DNA from: an archaeon | GTDB lineage: Archaea > Nanobdellota > Nanobdellia > Pacearchaeales > UBA284 | Assembly: GCA_030641225.1 (NCBI GenBank) | Contig: DAOWHW010000032.1 | Location: forward strand, 1 to 38,691 | Reading direction: 5' to 3' | Length of the DNA stretch: 38,691 bases | Part shown: piece by piece, positions 17,087 to 25,719 of the stretch | How positions within the stretch are numbered: position 1 is the stretch's first letter | How the letters are laid out: each line of letters begins with the position of its first letter | The notes under the pieces: generated by a model | Databases searched by the model: none | Seen by the model: only the letters and a program-made list of their open reading frames with translations | Told to the model about the DNA's origin: nothing | Translations under genes and position numbers: made by a program

Positions 17087-18493
17087 TTATTCGTAAACCT
17101 CTTTTTTTATTTCATCAAATTTATCTTTTCCGCCAAGCAGAATTGTTGTTATTGGTGCAATATCTTTGGCACTATTGACTACCCTTGTAGCTAAATCTTT
17201 TATGTGCCACTGCGCATGTTTATCCTCTCTTAATCGTGAAAAATGATATAATTCTCTAAAATTCATTTCAACAAAAACTCTCCTTTTATGTGCATTAGTA
17301 ATAACATAAGGGGCATTAGGATCTTGTTCATATAACATTTTTTGATAAAGATTTGAAGACTGTTTTATTAATGATATATATCTACTGTTCATATCAGCGT
17401 CTTTGATGGACTGAGGGATAGTATAACCAAGTTCAGGAAGATATTTCTGTGTGATTAGAGTCATCATTCTATGTCTTTTTAATTGAGCAAAACAAGAAGC
17501 TGAAATTGGGGCTGAAAATCTTAAATAAGCTGTTTCAAAAGCTCTTGGGGCATCATGCCATAATTCCATATGTTTTAGAGCTATTTTAACTGCTTCTTTC
17601 TTTTCTTCCAAACTCATTTTGTTCACTAGATTTGAACAATCATTATAATCTAAATCCATTTCCTTAAACATCATAGCTTCTAGAATCTTATTATCTGCTT
17701 CTCTATCAATACTTACCAAAAGATTCTTTCTTCTTCTATTTTGATAATATTTTTTAAAAATATTTTTGAAATATTCTTCTAATTCTTTATTTTTCTGATA
17801 ATAAGGATCTTTTTGAGTGTGTTTTATTAGATGTTCAGCTTCAGGAACTTTATTTTTAGTCTCATTTTCTAAAAATTCACCAGCTTTAACTAGTTCTTCA
17901 AATTCATCTGATTTCATTCTTTGAATCATATATTCTAATTCACGTCCATTAACTGTAAAATTGAGTGGCCCTAAAAAACATAACATTAAAATCATTCTAG
18001 CATCTTCCTTTGCAATACCTTTTTCTAAAGCATCTTTGTAAGCATAAATTTGTTTTTCTGCAAGATTTTCAATCTCGGAACTATATGAACTTTCTGGAAT
18101 AAAAAAAGCATTTGAATCAACTTCAGTAAATCTTTGAGATTTTTCAGTATAGCTCGCAAGCCTGAATTTTTCAAACTTCTCAATCGCAATTCTTGTTAAT
18201 ATAATATCAAAATTAAAATTCATGTGTTCAACAATTGATTTATGGCCCATTTTTACTAACTTTTCATCTAAATTAACCATTTTCTCAAGATCTCTATATT
18301 TCTCTCTCAAATCTCTAAAATTTTTTTCTTGATGACTAATTCCTGCACAAGCAGTAGAAATAACTACTGGGGAAATTTTTTGTAATAGCTTATCAATTTC
18401 TTTACCTTCTAGTCCTATACTAAATTTTAATTCTTCTTTTAGCTTTTCTGCATCAATATTCCATCCATACAGATTCACATAAGGCGCAAACAT
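17087..18493 (-). CDS. thyX: FAD-dependent thymidylate synthase, two-domain
   Basis: LASYTEKSQRFTEVD in the first half; HDAPRAFETAYLRFSAPISASCFAQLKRHR and NFRELYHFSRLREDKHAQWHIKDLA in the second. Confidence 0.9.
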   Translation of the reverse strand: MFAPYVNLYGWNIDAEKLKEELKFSIGLEGKEIDKLLQKISPVVISTACAGISHQEKNFRDLREKYRDLEKMVNLDEKLVKMGHKSIVEHMNFNFDIILTRIAIEKFEKFRLASYTEKSQRFTEVDSNAFFIPESSYSSEIENLAEKQIYAYKDALEKGIAKEDARMILMLCFLGPLNFTVNGRELEYMIQRMKSDEFEELVKAGEFLENETKNKVPEAEHLIKHTQKDPYYQKNKELEEYFKNIFKKYYQNRRRKNLLVSIDREADNKILEAMMFKEMDLDYNDCSNLVNKMSLEEKKEAVKIALKHMELWHDAPRAFETAYLRFSAPISASCFAQLKRHRMMTLITQKYLPELGYTIPQSIKDADMNSRYISLIKQSSNLYQKMLYEQDPNAPYVITNAHKRRVFVEMNFRELYHFSRLREDKHAQWHIKDLATRVVNSAKDIAPITTILLGGKDKFDEIKKEVYE

Positions 18494-18508
18494 TTTTTAT
18501 CTTCCATC

Positions 18509-18967
18509 TTACCCTTCTAATTTTAGATAGTATTTCTTTTCCCATTTAATATAAGCATAAATAGCCTCAAATTCTTTATCCCAATTTTTTAATTCTTTTA
18601 AATAAACTACTGCAGCATCCATTTTTGTAAATGTTCTTTTTGCAGAAGCTACCAAAATAGGATGAGGGAACATCATTTCATCAATATAAATTGTTGGAAT
18701 ATTTTTCTTACTTACAGCATTCACACCACAAGCAATTCCGTGTTCCCAAGCTGCACCAATATATTCTCCTACAGGCGGTCTATAAAGAACAATTCCATCA
18801 GATTTAATAACAGATTCAAGATCTTCCCTAGTAAAGAACATAGGACTCTGTTGATTATTAGTTCTTGGATCTATAAATTGATGATTTGGTACTTTTTCAA
18901 TTAAAAAATCTCTCCAGTCTTTATAATTTTCATAAGGCAAAAAAGGTCCTGCAGTATAAAATTTCAT
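18509..18967 (-). CDS. Nucleoside 2-deoxyribosyltransferase-like protein
   Basis: KFYTAGPFLPYENYKDWRDFL...SDGIVLYRPPVGEYIGAAWEHGIACG. Confidence 0.75.
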   Translation of the reverse strand: MKFYTAGPFLPYENYKDWRDFLIEKVPNHQFIDPRTNNQQSPMFFTREDLESVIKSDGIVLYRPPVGEYIGAAWEHGIACGVNAVSKKNIPTIYIDEMMFPHPILVASAKRTFTKMDAAVVYLKELKNWDKEFEAIYAYIKWEKKYYLKLEG

Positions 18968-19036
18968 TTTTCTTCAGCATAGGACAAAAAAATCAACAAT
19001 ATTTAAATAATATTATAGCTAAATATATCTAATAAA

Positions 19037-20254
19037 ATGCAAATTATAGCTGATTTACATGTCCATAGTCGTTTTAGCAGAGCAACATCTCAGCAACTTA
19101 ATATTGAAAATCTTGAAAAATGGGCAAAAATTAAAGGTGTTAGCTTGTTAGGAACAGGCGACTTTACACATCCAAAATGGTTTGCTGAATTGAAAGAGCA
19201 TCTTAAAGATGATGGAACTGGAATTTTAAAAACATCAAGTGGCTTTCCCTTTATTCTTCAAACAGAAATCTCCTTGATGTATACTCAAGATAAAGGCAGA
19301 AGAATTCATCTTGTTCTTCTTGCTCCAAATTTTGATGTAGTTGAGCAAATAACTGAATATTTTAAAAAAATAGGAAGAGTGGATTATGATGGCAGGCCAA
19401 TTTTTGGTAAAAGTATAATTGAAATTACTGAAAAACTTAAGGCTATTTCAAATGATATTGAAATTATTCCTGCTCATATCTGGACACCTTGGTTTGGTTT
19501 ACTTGGTAGTAAATCTGGCTTTGATTCATTTGAAGAAGCATTTAAAGATCAACTCAAACATATTTATGCTCTTGAAACAGGCTTAAGTTCTGATCCTGCA
19601 ATGAACTGGCGTCTTAGCAAGTTAGATAGATATACTATAGTCTCTTTTTCAGATCTACATTCATTTTGGCCTTGGAGAATTGGTAGAGAAGCTACGATTT
19701 TTGATCTACAAAAACTTACATATAAAAATCTTATCAAGGCAATACGAAAAAAGGAAGGCTATGCAGGGACGATTGAAGTAAATCCTGCATATGGCAAATA
19801 TCATTTTGATGGCCATCGTTTTTGTAAATTTTCATGTTCACCAAAAGAAGCAATAGAAAACAAAAATATTTGTCCAGTCTGTCATAAACCATTAACAATT
19901 GGTGTAGAACATCGTGTTGAAGAACTTGCTGACAGGCCAGAGAATTACAAGCCAGAGAAAGCAGTTCCTTTCAAAATCCTATTGCCTTTACATGAGATTA
20001 TTGCTAAAGTCCTAAACACCACGATGTCCACCAAGAGAGTTTGGCAAGAATATAATAAGTTAATAGATGCTTTTGATAATGAGTTTAATATTCTTTTAAA
20101 TGTTCCATTTGAAGAACTTAGAAAAATCACGACTGAAAAGATTATTAATGCCATAAAAAAGAATCGTAAAGGCCAGATAAAAGTAAAACCAGGATTTGAT
20201 GGTGAATATGGCCAGGCAATCATAGAGACAGAAAAACAAGAAAAGCTTTTTTAA
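19037..20254 (+). CDS. Endonuclease Q-type PHP-domain protein (deaminated-base repair)
   Basis: DLHVHSRFSRATSQQLNIENLEKWAKIKGVSLLGTGDFTHPKWFAELKEHL; zinc motif CKFSCSPKEAIENKNICPVCHKPLTIGVEHRVEELADRPE. Confidence 0.88.
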   Translation: MQIIADLHVHSRFSRATSQQLNIENLEKWAKIKGVSLLGTGDFTHPKWFAELKEHLKDDGTGILKTSSGFPFILQTEISLMYTQDKGRRIHLVLLAPNFDVVEQITEYFKKIGRVDYDGRPIFGKSIIEITEKLKAISNDIEIIPAHIWTPWFGLLGSKSGFDSFEEAFKDQLKHIYALETGLSSDPAMNWRLSKLDRYTIVSFSDLHSFWPWRIGREATIFDLQKLTYKNLIKAIRKKEGYAGTIEVNPAYGKYHFDGHRFCKFSCSPKEAIENKNICPVCHKPLTIGVEHRVEELADRPENYKPEKAVPFKILLPLHEIIAKVLNTTMSTKRVWQEYNKLIDAFDNEFNILLNVPFEELRKITTEKIINAIKKNRKGQIKVKPGFDGEYGQAIIETEKQEKLF

Positions 20255-20276
20255 TCACTTTTTCTTCTTGCTTTTA

Positions 20277-20348
20277 GCCCCTATAGTTCAATGGATAGAA
20301 TATAGGCTTGCGGAGCCTGTGATCGCGGTTCGAATCCGCGTGGGGGCA
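20277..20348 (+). tRNA. tRNA-Arg (anticodon GCG)
   Basis: Acceptor GCCCCTA/TGGGGGC, anticodon loop TTGCGGA, T-arm CGCGGTTCGAATCCGCG. Confidence 0.95.
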
Positions 20349-20355
20349 TTTAAAG

Positions 20356-21186
20356 ATGAAAAAATTATTTATTTTATTAATAGTTGTAGTAATAGTGTTT
20401 TTAATTTCAGGCTGTGAACTTGCTGGCAATGTTGTTTCAGAACAAAGGCTTCTAGAATCAGCAAAGGTTCTCGAGGTTATTGATGGAGATACACTAAAAG
20501 TTGAGATTGGTGGAACCGAAGAAATAATAAGACTTTTACATATTAATACTCCAGAGAAAGGTGAAAAGTGCTATGAAGAGGCTAGACAAAGACTTTCAGG
20601 TTTAGTAAAAAATAAAACTATATGGCTCGAGCGAGATATGCAAGGAACAGATAAATATGATCGTAAGCTATATTATATATTCTTTAATTATAATACTAAT
20701 TCAGAAAATTATGATGATTTTGTTAATTTAATTCTTGTTGAAGAAGGACTTGCTTCTCTTCTAATCGTTGAGCCGAATATGAAATATAAACCCATTTTTG
20801 AAAAAGCAATCAAGGAGGCAGAAGGATGTCTTTTTGAGAAAAGTCCTTTTTACGGATGTTTTTCTATTAAGGAATTTCATTATGATGCTCAAGGAAATGA
20901 CTGTGATAATGCAAATGATGAGTATGTTATTATTGAAAATAACTGTGAGACTATTAATTTAGATGATTGGACAATAAAAGATTCTGCTCGACATGTTTAT
21001 AGATTTAGTGATTTTATTTTGGAGAAAAATTCTTTCTTTATTTTATATAGTGGTTCTGGTCAAAATACTGAAACAGATCTTTATTGGAATCGTAGTGGAA
21101 GCTGTCCTGTTGTTTGGAATAATAATCAAGATTCTTTATTTTTGAGAGATTCCGACGAGAATCTTGTTCTGTATTACAGTTACTAA
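20356..21186 (+). CDS. Secreted lipoprotein: SNase-like nuclease fused to lamin-tail domain (LTD)
   Basis: Lipobox LISGCEL; SNase signature VLEVIDGDTLKVEIGG...RLLHINTPE...GTDKYDRKLYYIF; C-terminal CFSIKEFHYDAQGND...EYVIIENNCETINLDDWTIKDSARHVYRF. Confidence 0.88.
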   Translation: MKKLFILLIVVVIVFLISGCELAGNVVSEQRLLESAKVLEVIDGDTLKVEIGGTEEIIRLLHINTPEKGEKCYEEARQRLSGLVKNKTIWLERDMQGTDKYDRKLYYIFFNYNTNSENYDDFVNLILVEEGLASLLIVEPNMKYKPIFEKAIKEAEGCLFEKSPFYGCFSIKEFHYDAQGNDCDNANDEYVIIENNCETINLDDWTIKDSARHVYRFSDFILEKNSFFILYSGSGQNTETDLYWNRSGSCPVVWNNNQDSLFLRDSDENLVLYYSY

Positions 21187-21218
21187 AGATTTTTAAATTT
21201 TCTTTCCTTGATTATTCT

Positions 21219-21291
21219 GCCGGTGTAACTCAGTGGTAAGAGTGCTGCTCTCATAAGGCAGATGTCGGGAGTTCAAATCTCCTCACCGGCA
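21219..21291 (+). tRNA. tRNA with anticodon CAU (elongator Met, or Ile2 if lysidine/agmatidine-type)
   Basis: Acceptor GCCGGTG/CACCGGC, anticodon loop CTCATAA, T-arm GGGAGTTCAAATCTCC. Confidence 0.93.
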
Positions 21292-21349
21292 TACTGAACA
21301 AAACCTGTTCAAGCAAAAATTTTATAAGTTAGGTAGTCTCTTTTTTAAT

Positions 21350-21838
21350 ATGTTATATGAAAATAAAAGCGAGATTTTTTGCAAATCTATATTTTTAAAC
21401 AATTTAGTATCAATCCTCCGTAATGATGCAAAGTTTAATCCTGAAATTAGAAGAAAGTCTCTAAACAAAGGTATAGATTATTTGACTTCAATAAAAAATG
21501 GTCTTCTTTTTATAAGAGGTGAAGATGTTGAAAATTGCTCTATAGCTTTTGCAGATTTTGATCTAGCAACAAGAATGTTTATGGATGCCAAATCTCTTGA
21601 TGAATTCTATATGAAAATGGCAGGAGGGGGTGAAAACATAAAATCTTTTGAAGAATTCTATAGAAATGATTTTCCTAATAAGATCGATGGTTATATAGAT
21701 ATTTTACATAAAATTTCCTGTTCTGCTAATTGTTCAATTAAATCTGTCCCTAAAAAACAATTAAATAAAACACTTGATTTTCTGAGCAAACTTGGTATAG
21801 AATTCCATAATTATTTGATGAGCTTTTATTACAGATAA
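21350..21838 (+). CDS. Hypothetical protein (162 aa)
   Basis: ORF with normal composition; no family recognised. Confidence 0.6.
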   Translation: MLYENKSEIFCKSIFLNNLVSILRNDAKFNPEIRRKSLNKGIDYLTSIKNGLLFIRGEDVENCSIAFADFDLATRMFMDAKSLDEFYMKMAGGGENIKSFEEFYRNDFPNKIDGYIDILHKISCSANCSIKSVPKKQLNKTLDFLSKLGIEFHNYLMSFYYR

Positions 21839-21846
21839 AATAAAAA

Positions 21847-22047
21847 ATGAAAGATAAAAAATTCCCAATAATTTTTCTTATTTTGGCTCTAGTGGTTACT
21901 TTTGGATTCTTTTTAACTATCACCATGATTCCTACAATCACAGGGGCAGCAATTGGCAGCGCTTTTTCCGGCTGGACTATAATTTGGACAACCCTGATTA
22001 TCATTTCTGTATTTGTAGGAATAGTTGTTCTACGCAAAGAAAAATAA
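21847..22047 (+). CDS. Small membrane protein with two predicted TM helices
   Basis: FPIIFLILALVVTFGFFLTITMI ... WTIIWTTLIIISVFVGIVVL. Confidence 0.6.
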   Translation: MKDKKFPIIFLILALVVTFGFFLTITMIPTITGAAIGSAFSGWTIIWTTLIIISVFVGIVVLRKEK

Positions 22048-22105
22048 AATTAAGAAAATATAAATAAAAAGAAAAAATAAAAAAGAAAAAAATAAAACTG
22101 GCTTT

Positions 22106-22405
22106 TTATTTCTTTGACAAAATTATGTCTATTGTTGAAACATTGACTTTCTTACCTTCTTTATTTTCAAATTCTTCACTATCGATTTTTATGTTTTTCA
22201 CTTCAATTTCATGTTCTTTAAGGAAACGTTTTGTTGCAACTTCTGCTACATCAACTGCTCTTGCTATGAATTTACCTCTTGCTTTAATTGTAACTTCTTT
22301 TGCTCCCTTAGTTGTAAATTGCATCACTACTCCTGTTACATAATTCATAAAAGGTTTTCCACCAATGAAAACAATGTTTTCATCTGTTTTTGCTTTTTCA
22401 GCCAT
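22106..22405 (-). CDS. albA: Alba DNA/RNA-binding chromatin protein (start corrected)
   Basis: MAEKAKTDENIVFIGGKPFMNYVTGVVMQFTTKGAKEVTIKARGKFIARAVDVAEVATKRFL. GGAGGTC Shine-Dalgarno-like site just upstream; the track start at 22420 would place it inside the coding region. Confidence 0.93.
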   Translation of the reverse strand: MAEKAKTDENIVFIGGKPFMNYVTGVVMQFTTKGAKEVTIKARGKFIARAVDVAEVATKRFLKEHEIEVKNIKIDSEEFENKEGKKVNVSTIDIILSKK

Positions 22406-22480
22406 TTTTTTGACCTCCATTAAATTTTTGTTATTTGTTTGTTATCTGTTTTCTAAGCTAGGCTTAGTATAATTTATGAT

Positions 22481-22675
22481 CTAAGTTTTTTGTTTTTCTT
22501 TTTTAATTAATCTTGTAATGTATCCAGCAACACTGTTTCTGGTTCTTTTATTTGTTTCAAGCATTTTGTCCAATATTTGTTTATTCTTCTCGAAATCATC
22601 TGTAAAAAAATTTGGATGTTGTTCTATGAGTTTTCTTGTTGTTCTCTTGATTGACAATGATTTCACTCGACCCAT
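22481..22675 (-). CDS. rps17e: Ribosomal protein eS17
   Basis: MGRVKSLSIKRTTRKLIEQHPNFFTDDFEKNKQILDKM...NSVAGYITRLIKK. Confidence 0.9.
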   Translation of the reverse strand: MGRVKSLSIKRTTRKLIEQHPNFFTDDFEKNKQILDKMLETNKRTRNSVAGYITRLIKKEKQKT

Positions 22676-22676
22676 T

Positions 22677-23327
22677 CTAATAGTTTTTTCCCTTAGCTTT
22701 GCCCTTATATCTACCTCGGGCTTCCACCTTTTTAAGTTTTTCTATCACTATATTGTATTTTTCTGAATTTTTATAACCCTTAAGGACAGCACCCACATAT
22801 TTTGGGGCCCTCTTAAAATGTTTTGACTCCAGAGCTTGTTTTAAAAGATGCATATCAACAGCCTTATCTTCTGCTCTTCCTGAATGAAAGCCAAGTCCAA
22901 AATCAATAAAATAGACATTTTTGCCTTTAAGAATCATATTACTTGTTGTCAAGTCTCCATGAATAATATCTTTATCATGAATCAGTGCAGTATTTCTACC
23001 TATTTGCCAACAAATTTGCAAGGCCCTGGGTATTGAGAATTTATCTAAATCTTCACTAAGGAGCTTGCCTGGAATAAATTGCATCTCTATCTCTGTTTCT
23101 GGATCAAATCTTCTTTTTGTCATACCATCAATTGCTTTAACAATAGGAGTAGAAATAATCTGTCCTGCTTTTCTAAGTAACCTAGCTTCATGTCTTGTTC
23201 TACTTGTTCTAAGTAGTAAATCAAGTCGTTCGTGTCTATAACCTTTCCTAATACGTTTTTTCAAAAGTAAATTTCCTTTTTTAATCAATAAAGCCTCTGC
23301 TCCTCTTCCTATAATTTTTTCTTTCAT
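22677..23327 (-). CDS. bud32: KEOPS complex kinase Bud32
   Basis: IGRGAEALLI ... KKRIRKGYRHERLDLLLRTSRTRHEARLLRKA ... IIHGDLTTSNMIL...YFIDFGLG. Confidence 0.95.
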   Translation of the reverse strand: MKEKIIGRGAEALLIKKGNLLLKKRIRKGYRHERLDLLLRTSRTRHEARLLRKAGQIISTPIVKAIDGMTKRRFDPETEIEMQFIPGKLLSEDLDKFSIPRALQICWQIGRNTALIHDKDIIHGDLTTSNMILKGKNVYFIDFGLGFHSGRAEDKAVDMHLLKQALESKHFKRAPKYVGAVLKGYKNSEKYNIVIEKLKKVEARGRYKGKAKGKNY

Positions 23328-23338
23328 TTTTAGAATTA

Positions 23339-24793
23339 TTAGTAAGTTTTAGCTATCCATACAGTATACTGGGCTTTTTTACCACAATAAATACATTTTC
23401 CTTTTGCTATAGCTTGCTCATTTATACCTATGATTTTAGCTCCAGCTGTTTTAGTTTTAATCCAATCCTCACATTCTTTATCTCCACACCATTCGCTGAT
23501 AACTAATTTTTTATTTTTAATAGCTTTAATTAATGCTAGCATATTTTTTGCTGTTATAGTTCCTTTTTTAAGCATGTTTTCTGATTTCTTTAGCAGATTT
23601 TTATGAATATCATCAAGAATTTTATTAATTTCTTCATCAATATTTTTAATTTTTATACTTTCTTTTTTCCCTGTGTCCCTTCTTGCTATAACTACTTGAT
23701 TTTTTGCGATATCTTTTGGTCCTATCTCTATTCTTATTGGAACGCCTTTCATCTCCCAATCATGAAATTTATAACCTGGGGTGTAGTCTTCTCTATTATC
23801 TAACAATATTCTAAATTTATTGAGTTTTTTTTCAAGTTCTTTTGTTTTTTTTAGAACTTTTTCTTTTTCTTTGGTTTTAAATATAGGTACAATAACTGCT
23901 TGAATTGGAGCAACTTTCGGAGGGATTATGAGACCCTTATTATCTCCATGTATTGCCAACATAATTCCTATCACTCTTGTTGTTATTGCCCATGTATTTT
24001 GCCAAACATATTCTTTTTTGCCTTGTTTGTTAAGAAACTGAATATTGAAAGCTCTAGCAAATATCTGGCCGTCATAATGAAAATCAGGTCCCTGAACTAC
24101 ACGGCCATTAGGTAACATACATTCTATTGCCTTGGTAAATTCTGCTCCTGCAAATTTTTCTGATTCTGTTTTTTTGCTTATGAAACCAGCTATTGCCATA
24201 TAATCTCTTAAAATGATATTATAAATTCCTAAAATTTGTTTTTCTTCTTTTAGAGCCTCTTGTTTTGTTGCAAAAACAGTATGGCCTTCATTCCATAAGA
24301 ATTCTCGAGTTCTAAGCAAGGGAATTGGATGTCTAAATTCCCATCTAACAACATTATTCCACTGATTATATTTTAATGGTAAATCTCTCCAGCTTCGTAT
24401 CCATTTTGAGTATGAATTATACATCAGAGTTTCAGATGTTGGTCTGATAGCAAGTCTTTCTGCTAGCTTTGTCTTTCCTGCTTGTGTTACCCATGCAACT
24501 TCTGGAGAGAATCCCTTTAAATGAGTTGCTTCTTTTTTGAGTAAGGATTCTGGAATAAAGAGAGGAAAATAAACATTTTTTATTCCTATTTTTTTGAATC
24601 TTTTATCAGTTTCTTCTTTTATTATTTCCCATATTTTATATCCAAAAGGCTTGAAAATCATGCAGCCAGAAATAGGACTATAATCAACTATATGCGCTTT
24701 AATTATAGCCTGGGAATACCATTCACTAAATTCGTCTTTCTCTGATTCTATTCCGAGATTTTTCTTTTTATTTTTAACCTTCTTTTTAGACAT
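23339..24793 (-). CDS. proS: Prolyl-tRNA synthetase, archaeal/eukaryal type
   Basis: EFSEWYSQAIIKAHIVDYSPISGCMIFKPFGYKIWE ... RPTSETLMYNSYSKWIRSWRDLPLKYNQWNNVVRWEFRHPIPLLRTREFLWNEGHTVF. Confidence 0.97.
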   Translation of the reverse strand: MSKKKVKNKKKNLGIESEKDEFSEWYSQAIIKAHIVDYSPISGCMIFKPFGYKIWEIIKEETDKRFKKIGIKNVYFPLFIPESLLKKEATHLKGFSPEVAWVTQAGKTKLAERLAIRPTSETLMYNSYSKWIRSWRDLPLKYNQWNNVVRWEFRHPIPLLRTREFLWNEGHTVFATKQEALKEEKQILGIYNIILRDYMAIAGFISKKTESEKFAGAEFTKAIECMLPNGRVVQGPDFHYDGQIFARAFNIQFLNKQGKKEYVWQNTWAITTRVIGIMLAIHGDNKGLIIPPKVAPIQAVIVPIFKTKEKEKVLKKTKELEKKLNKFRILLDNREDYTPGYKFHDWEMKGVPIRIEIGPKDIAKNQVVIARRDTGKKESIKIKNIDEEINKILDDIHKNLLKKSENMLKKGTITAKNMLALIKAIKNKKLVISEWCGDKECEDWIKTKTAGAKIIGINEQAIAKGKCIYCGKKAQYTVWIAKTY

Positions 24794-24872
24794 TTTATTA
24801 TTAGTTTATTCCAAGTCACTTTATCTTTTAAACTTTTTTAATCCCCAACTTAGAAACCTTTAAATAAATTAT

Positions 24873-25466
24873 TTGCTAAATAGAGATATGGTTGTATTAG
24901 AAAAAGAGGATGAGAGAAAAAATATTCTTCTAATCTTGAGAAATACTAGAAAGGCTCTTAAGACAGAGGATGCTTTACTTCTTAGAGATATGTCAAACAG
25001 GACTATTCATGGCGCCTCTATTTATAAAGATCCTGCAAGTGTTGTTATTGCCGTAACAGTCTATGCTCTTGGTAAGATTATTGAGCGAAGAGATTATAAG
25101 CAACATAAAGATTGGCAGATTTTTCTGTCTAGAGTTTCTAAAGATATTAATGAGGCAATAGGACATCTAGAAAAGAAAAAAATAAAAGAATTTCATAATG
25201 ATATGCAAAATATAAGAAAGGCAGTTAATGCTATAAGTGGGCATTTAAAACTTTATATTAAAGATGTTTTTAGAATGGCACAAATTAATAAGGCCTCAAG
25301 AATTTATGAACACGGTATTTCTAGAACAGAAACAGCCAGGCTTCTTGGTATAACACAATTTGAACTTGCTGAATATATTGGTAAGACAGGCATTGCTGAT
25401 GTTTCTCTTAGTTTAACAAAATCAATCAAAGAAAGAATAAAATTTGCACGAGGTTTGTTTGAATAA
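24873..25466 (+). CDS. Alpha-helical protein with C-terminal HTH-like segment, unknown function
   Basis: ASRIYEHGISRTETARLLGITQFELAEYIG resembles an HTH. Confidence 0.6.
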   Translation: MLNRDMVVLEKEDERKNILLILRNTRKALKTEDALLLRDMSNRTIHGASIYKDPASVVIAVTVYALGKIIERRDYKQHKDWQIFLSRVSKDINEAIGHLEKKKIKEFHNDMQNIRKAVNAISGHLKLYIKDVFRMAQINKASRIYEHGISRTETARLLGITQFELAEYIGKTGIADVSLSLTKSIKERIKFARGLFE

Positions 25467-25468
25467 AA

Positions 25469-25719
25469 TGATAAATTTAATTGCTACAATTGTTGGATGG
25501 ATTGGTATGTTCTTAATAATGTTAGCTTATTTGTTATTATCAACAGAAAAATTGATATCATATTCATGGCCATATCATTTAATGAATTTTTTTGGTGGCA
25601 CTGGCCTGATGATGAATACTTTAGTGAATAGGGCTTGGCCTACAATGGCATTAAATATTGTTTGGGCTCTAATTGCTTTAATCTCATTTGTAAAAATAAT
25701 AAAGAAAAAGAAAAAATGA
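25469..25719 (+). CDS. Small membrane protein (three putative TM helices)
   Basis: MINLIATIVGWIGMFLIMLAYLLLS...PYHLMNFFGGTGLMMNTLVNRAWPTMALNIVWALIALISFVKI; start moved to the internal ATG at 25469. Confidence 0.65.

Noticed and set aside
21295-21311. Inverted repeat TGAACA-AAACC-TGTTCA after the CAU tRNA
   Set aside because: Only 6-bp arms; could be chance, a terminator remnant or an operator. Not enough evidence to call.
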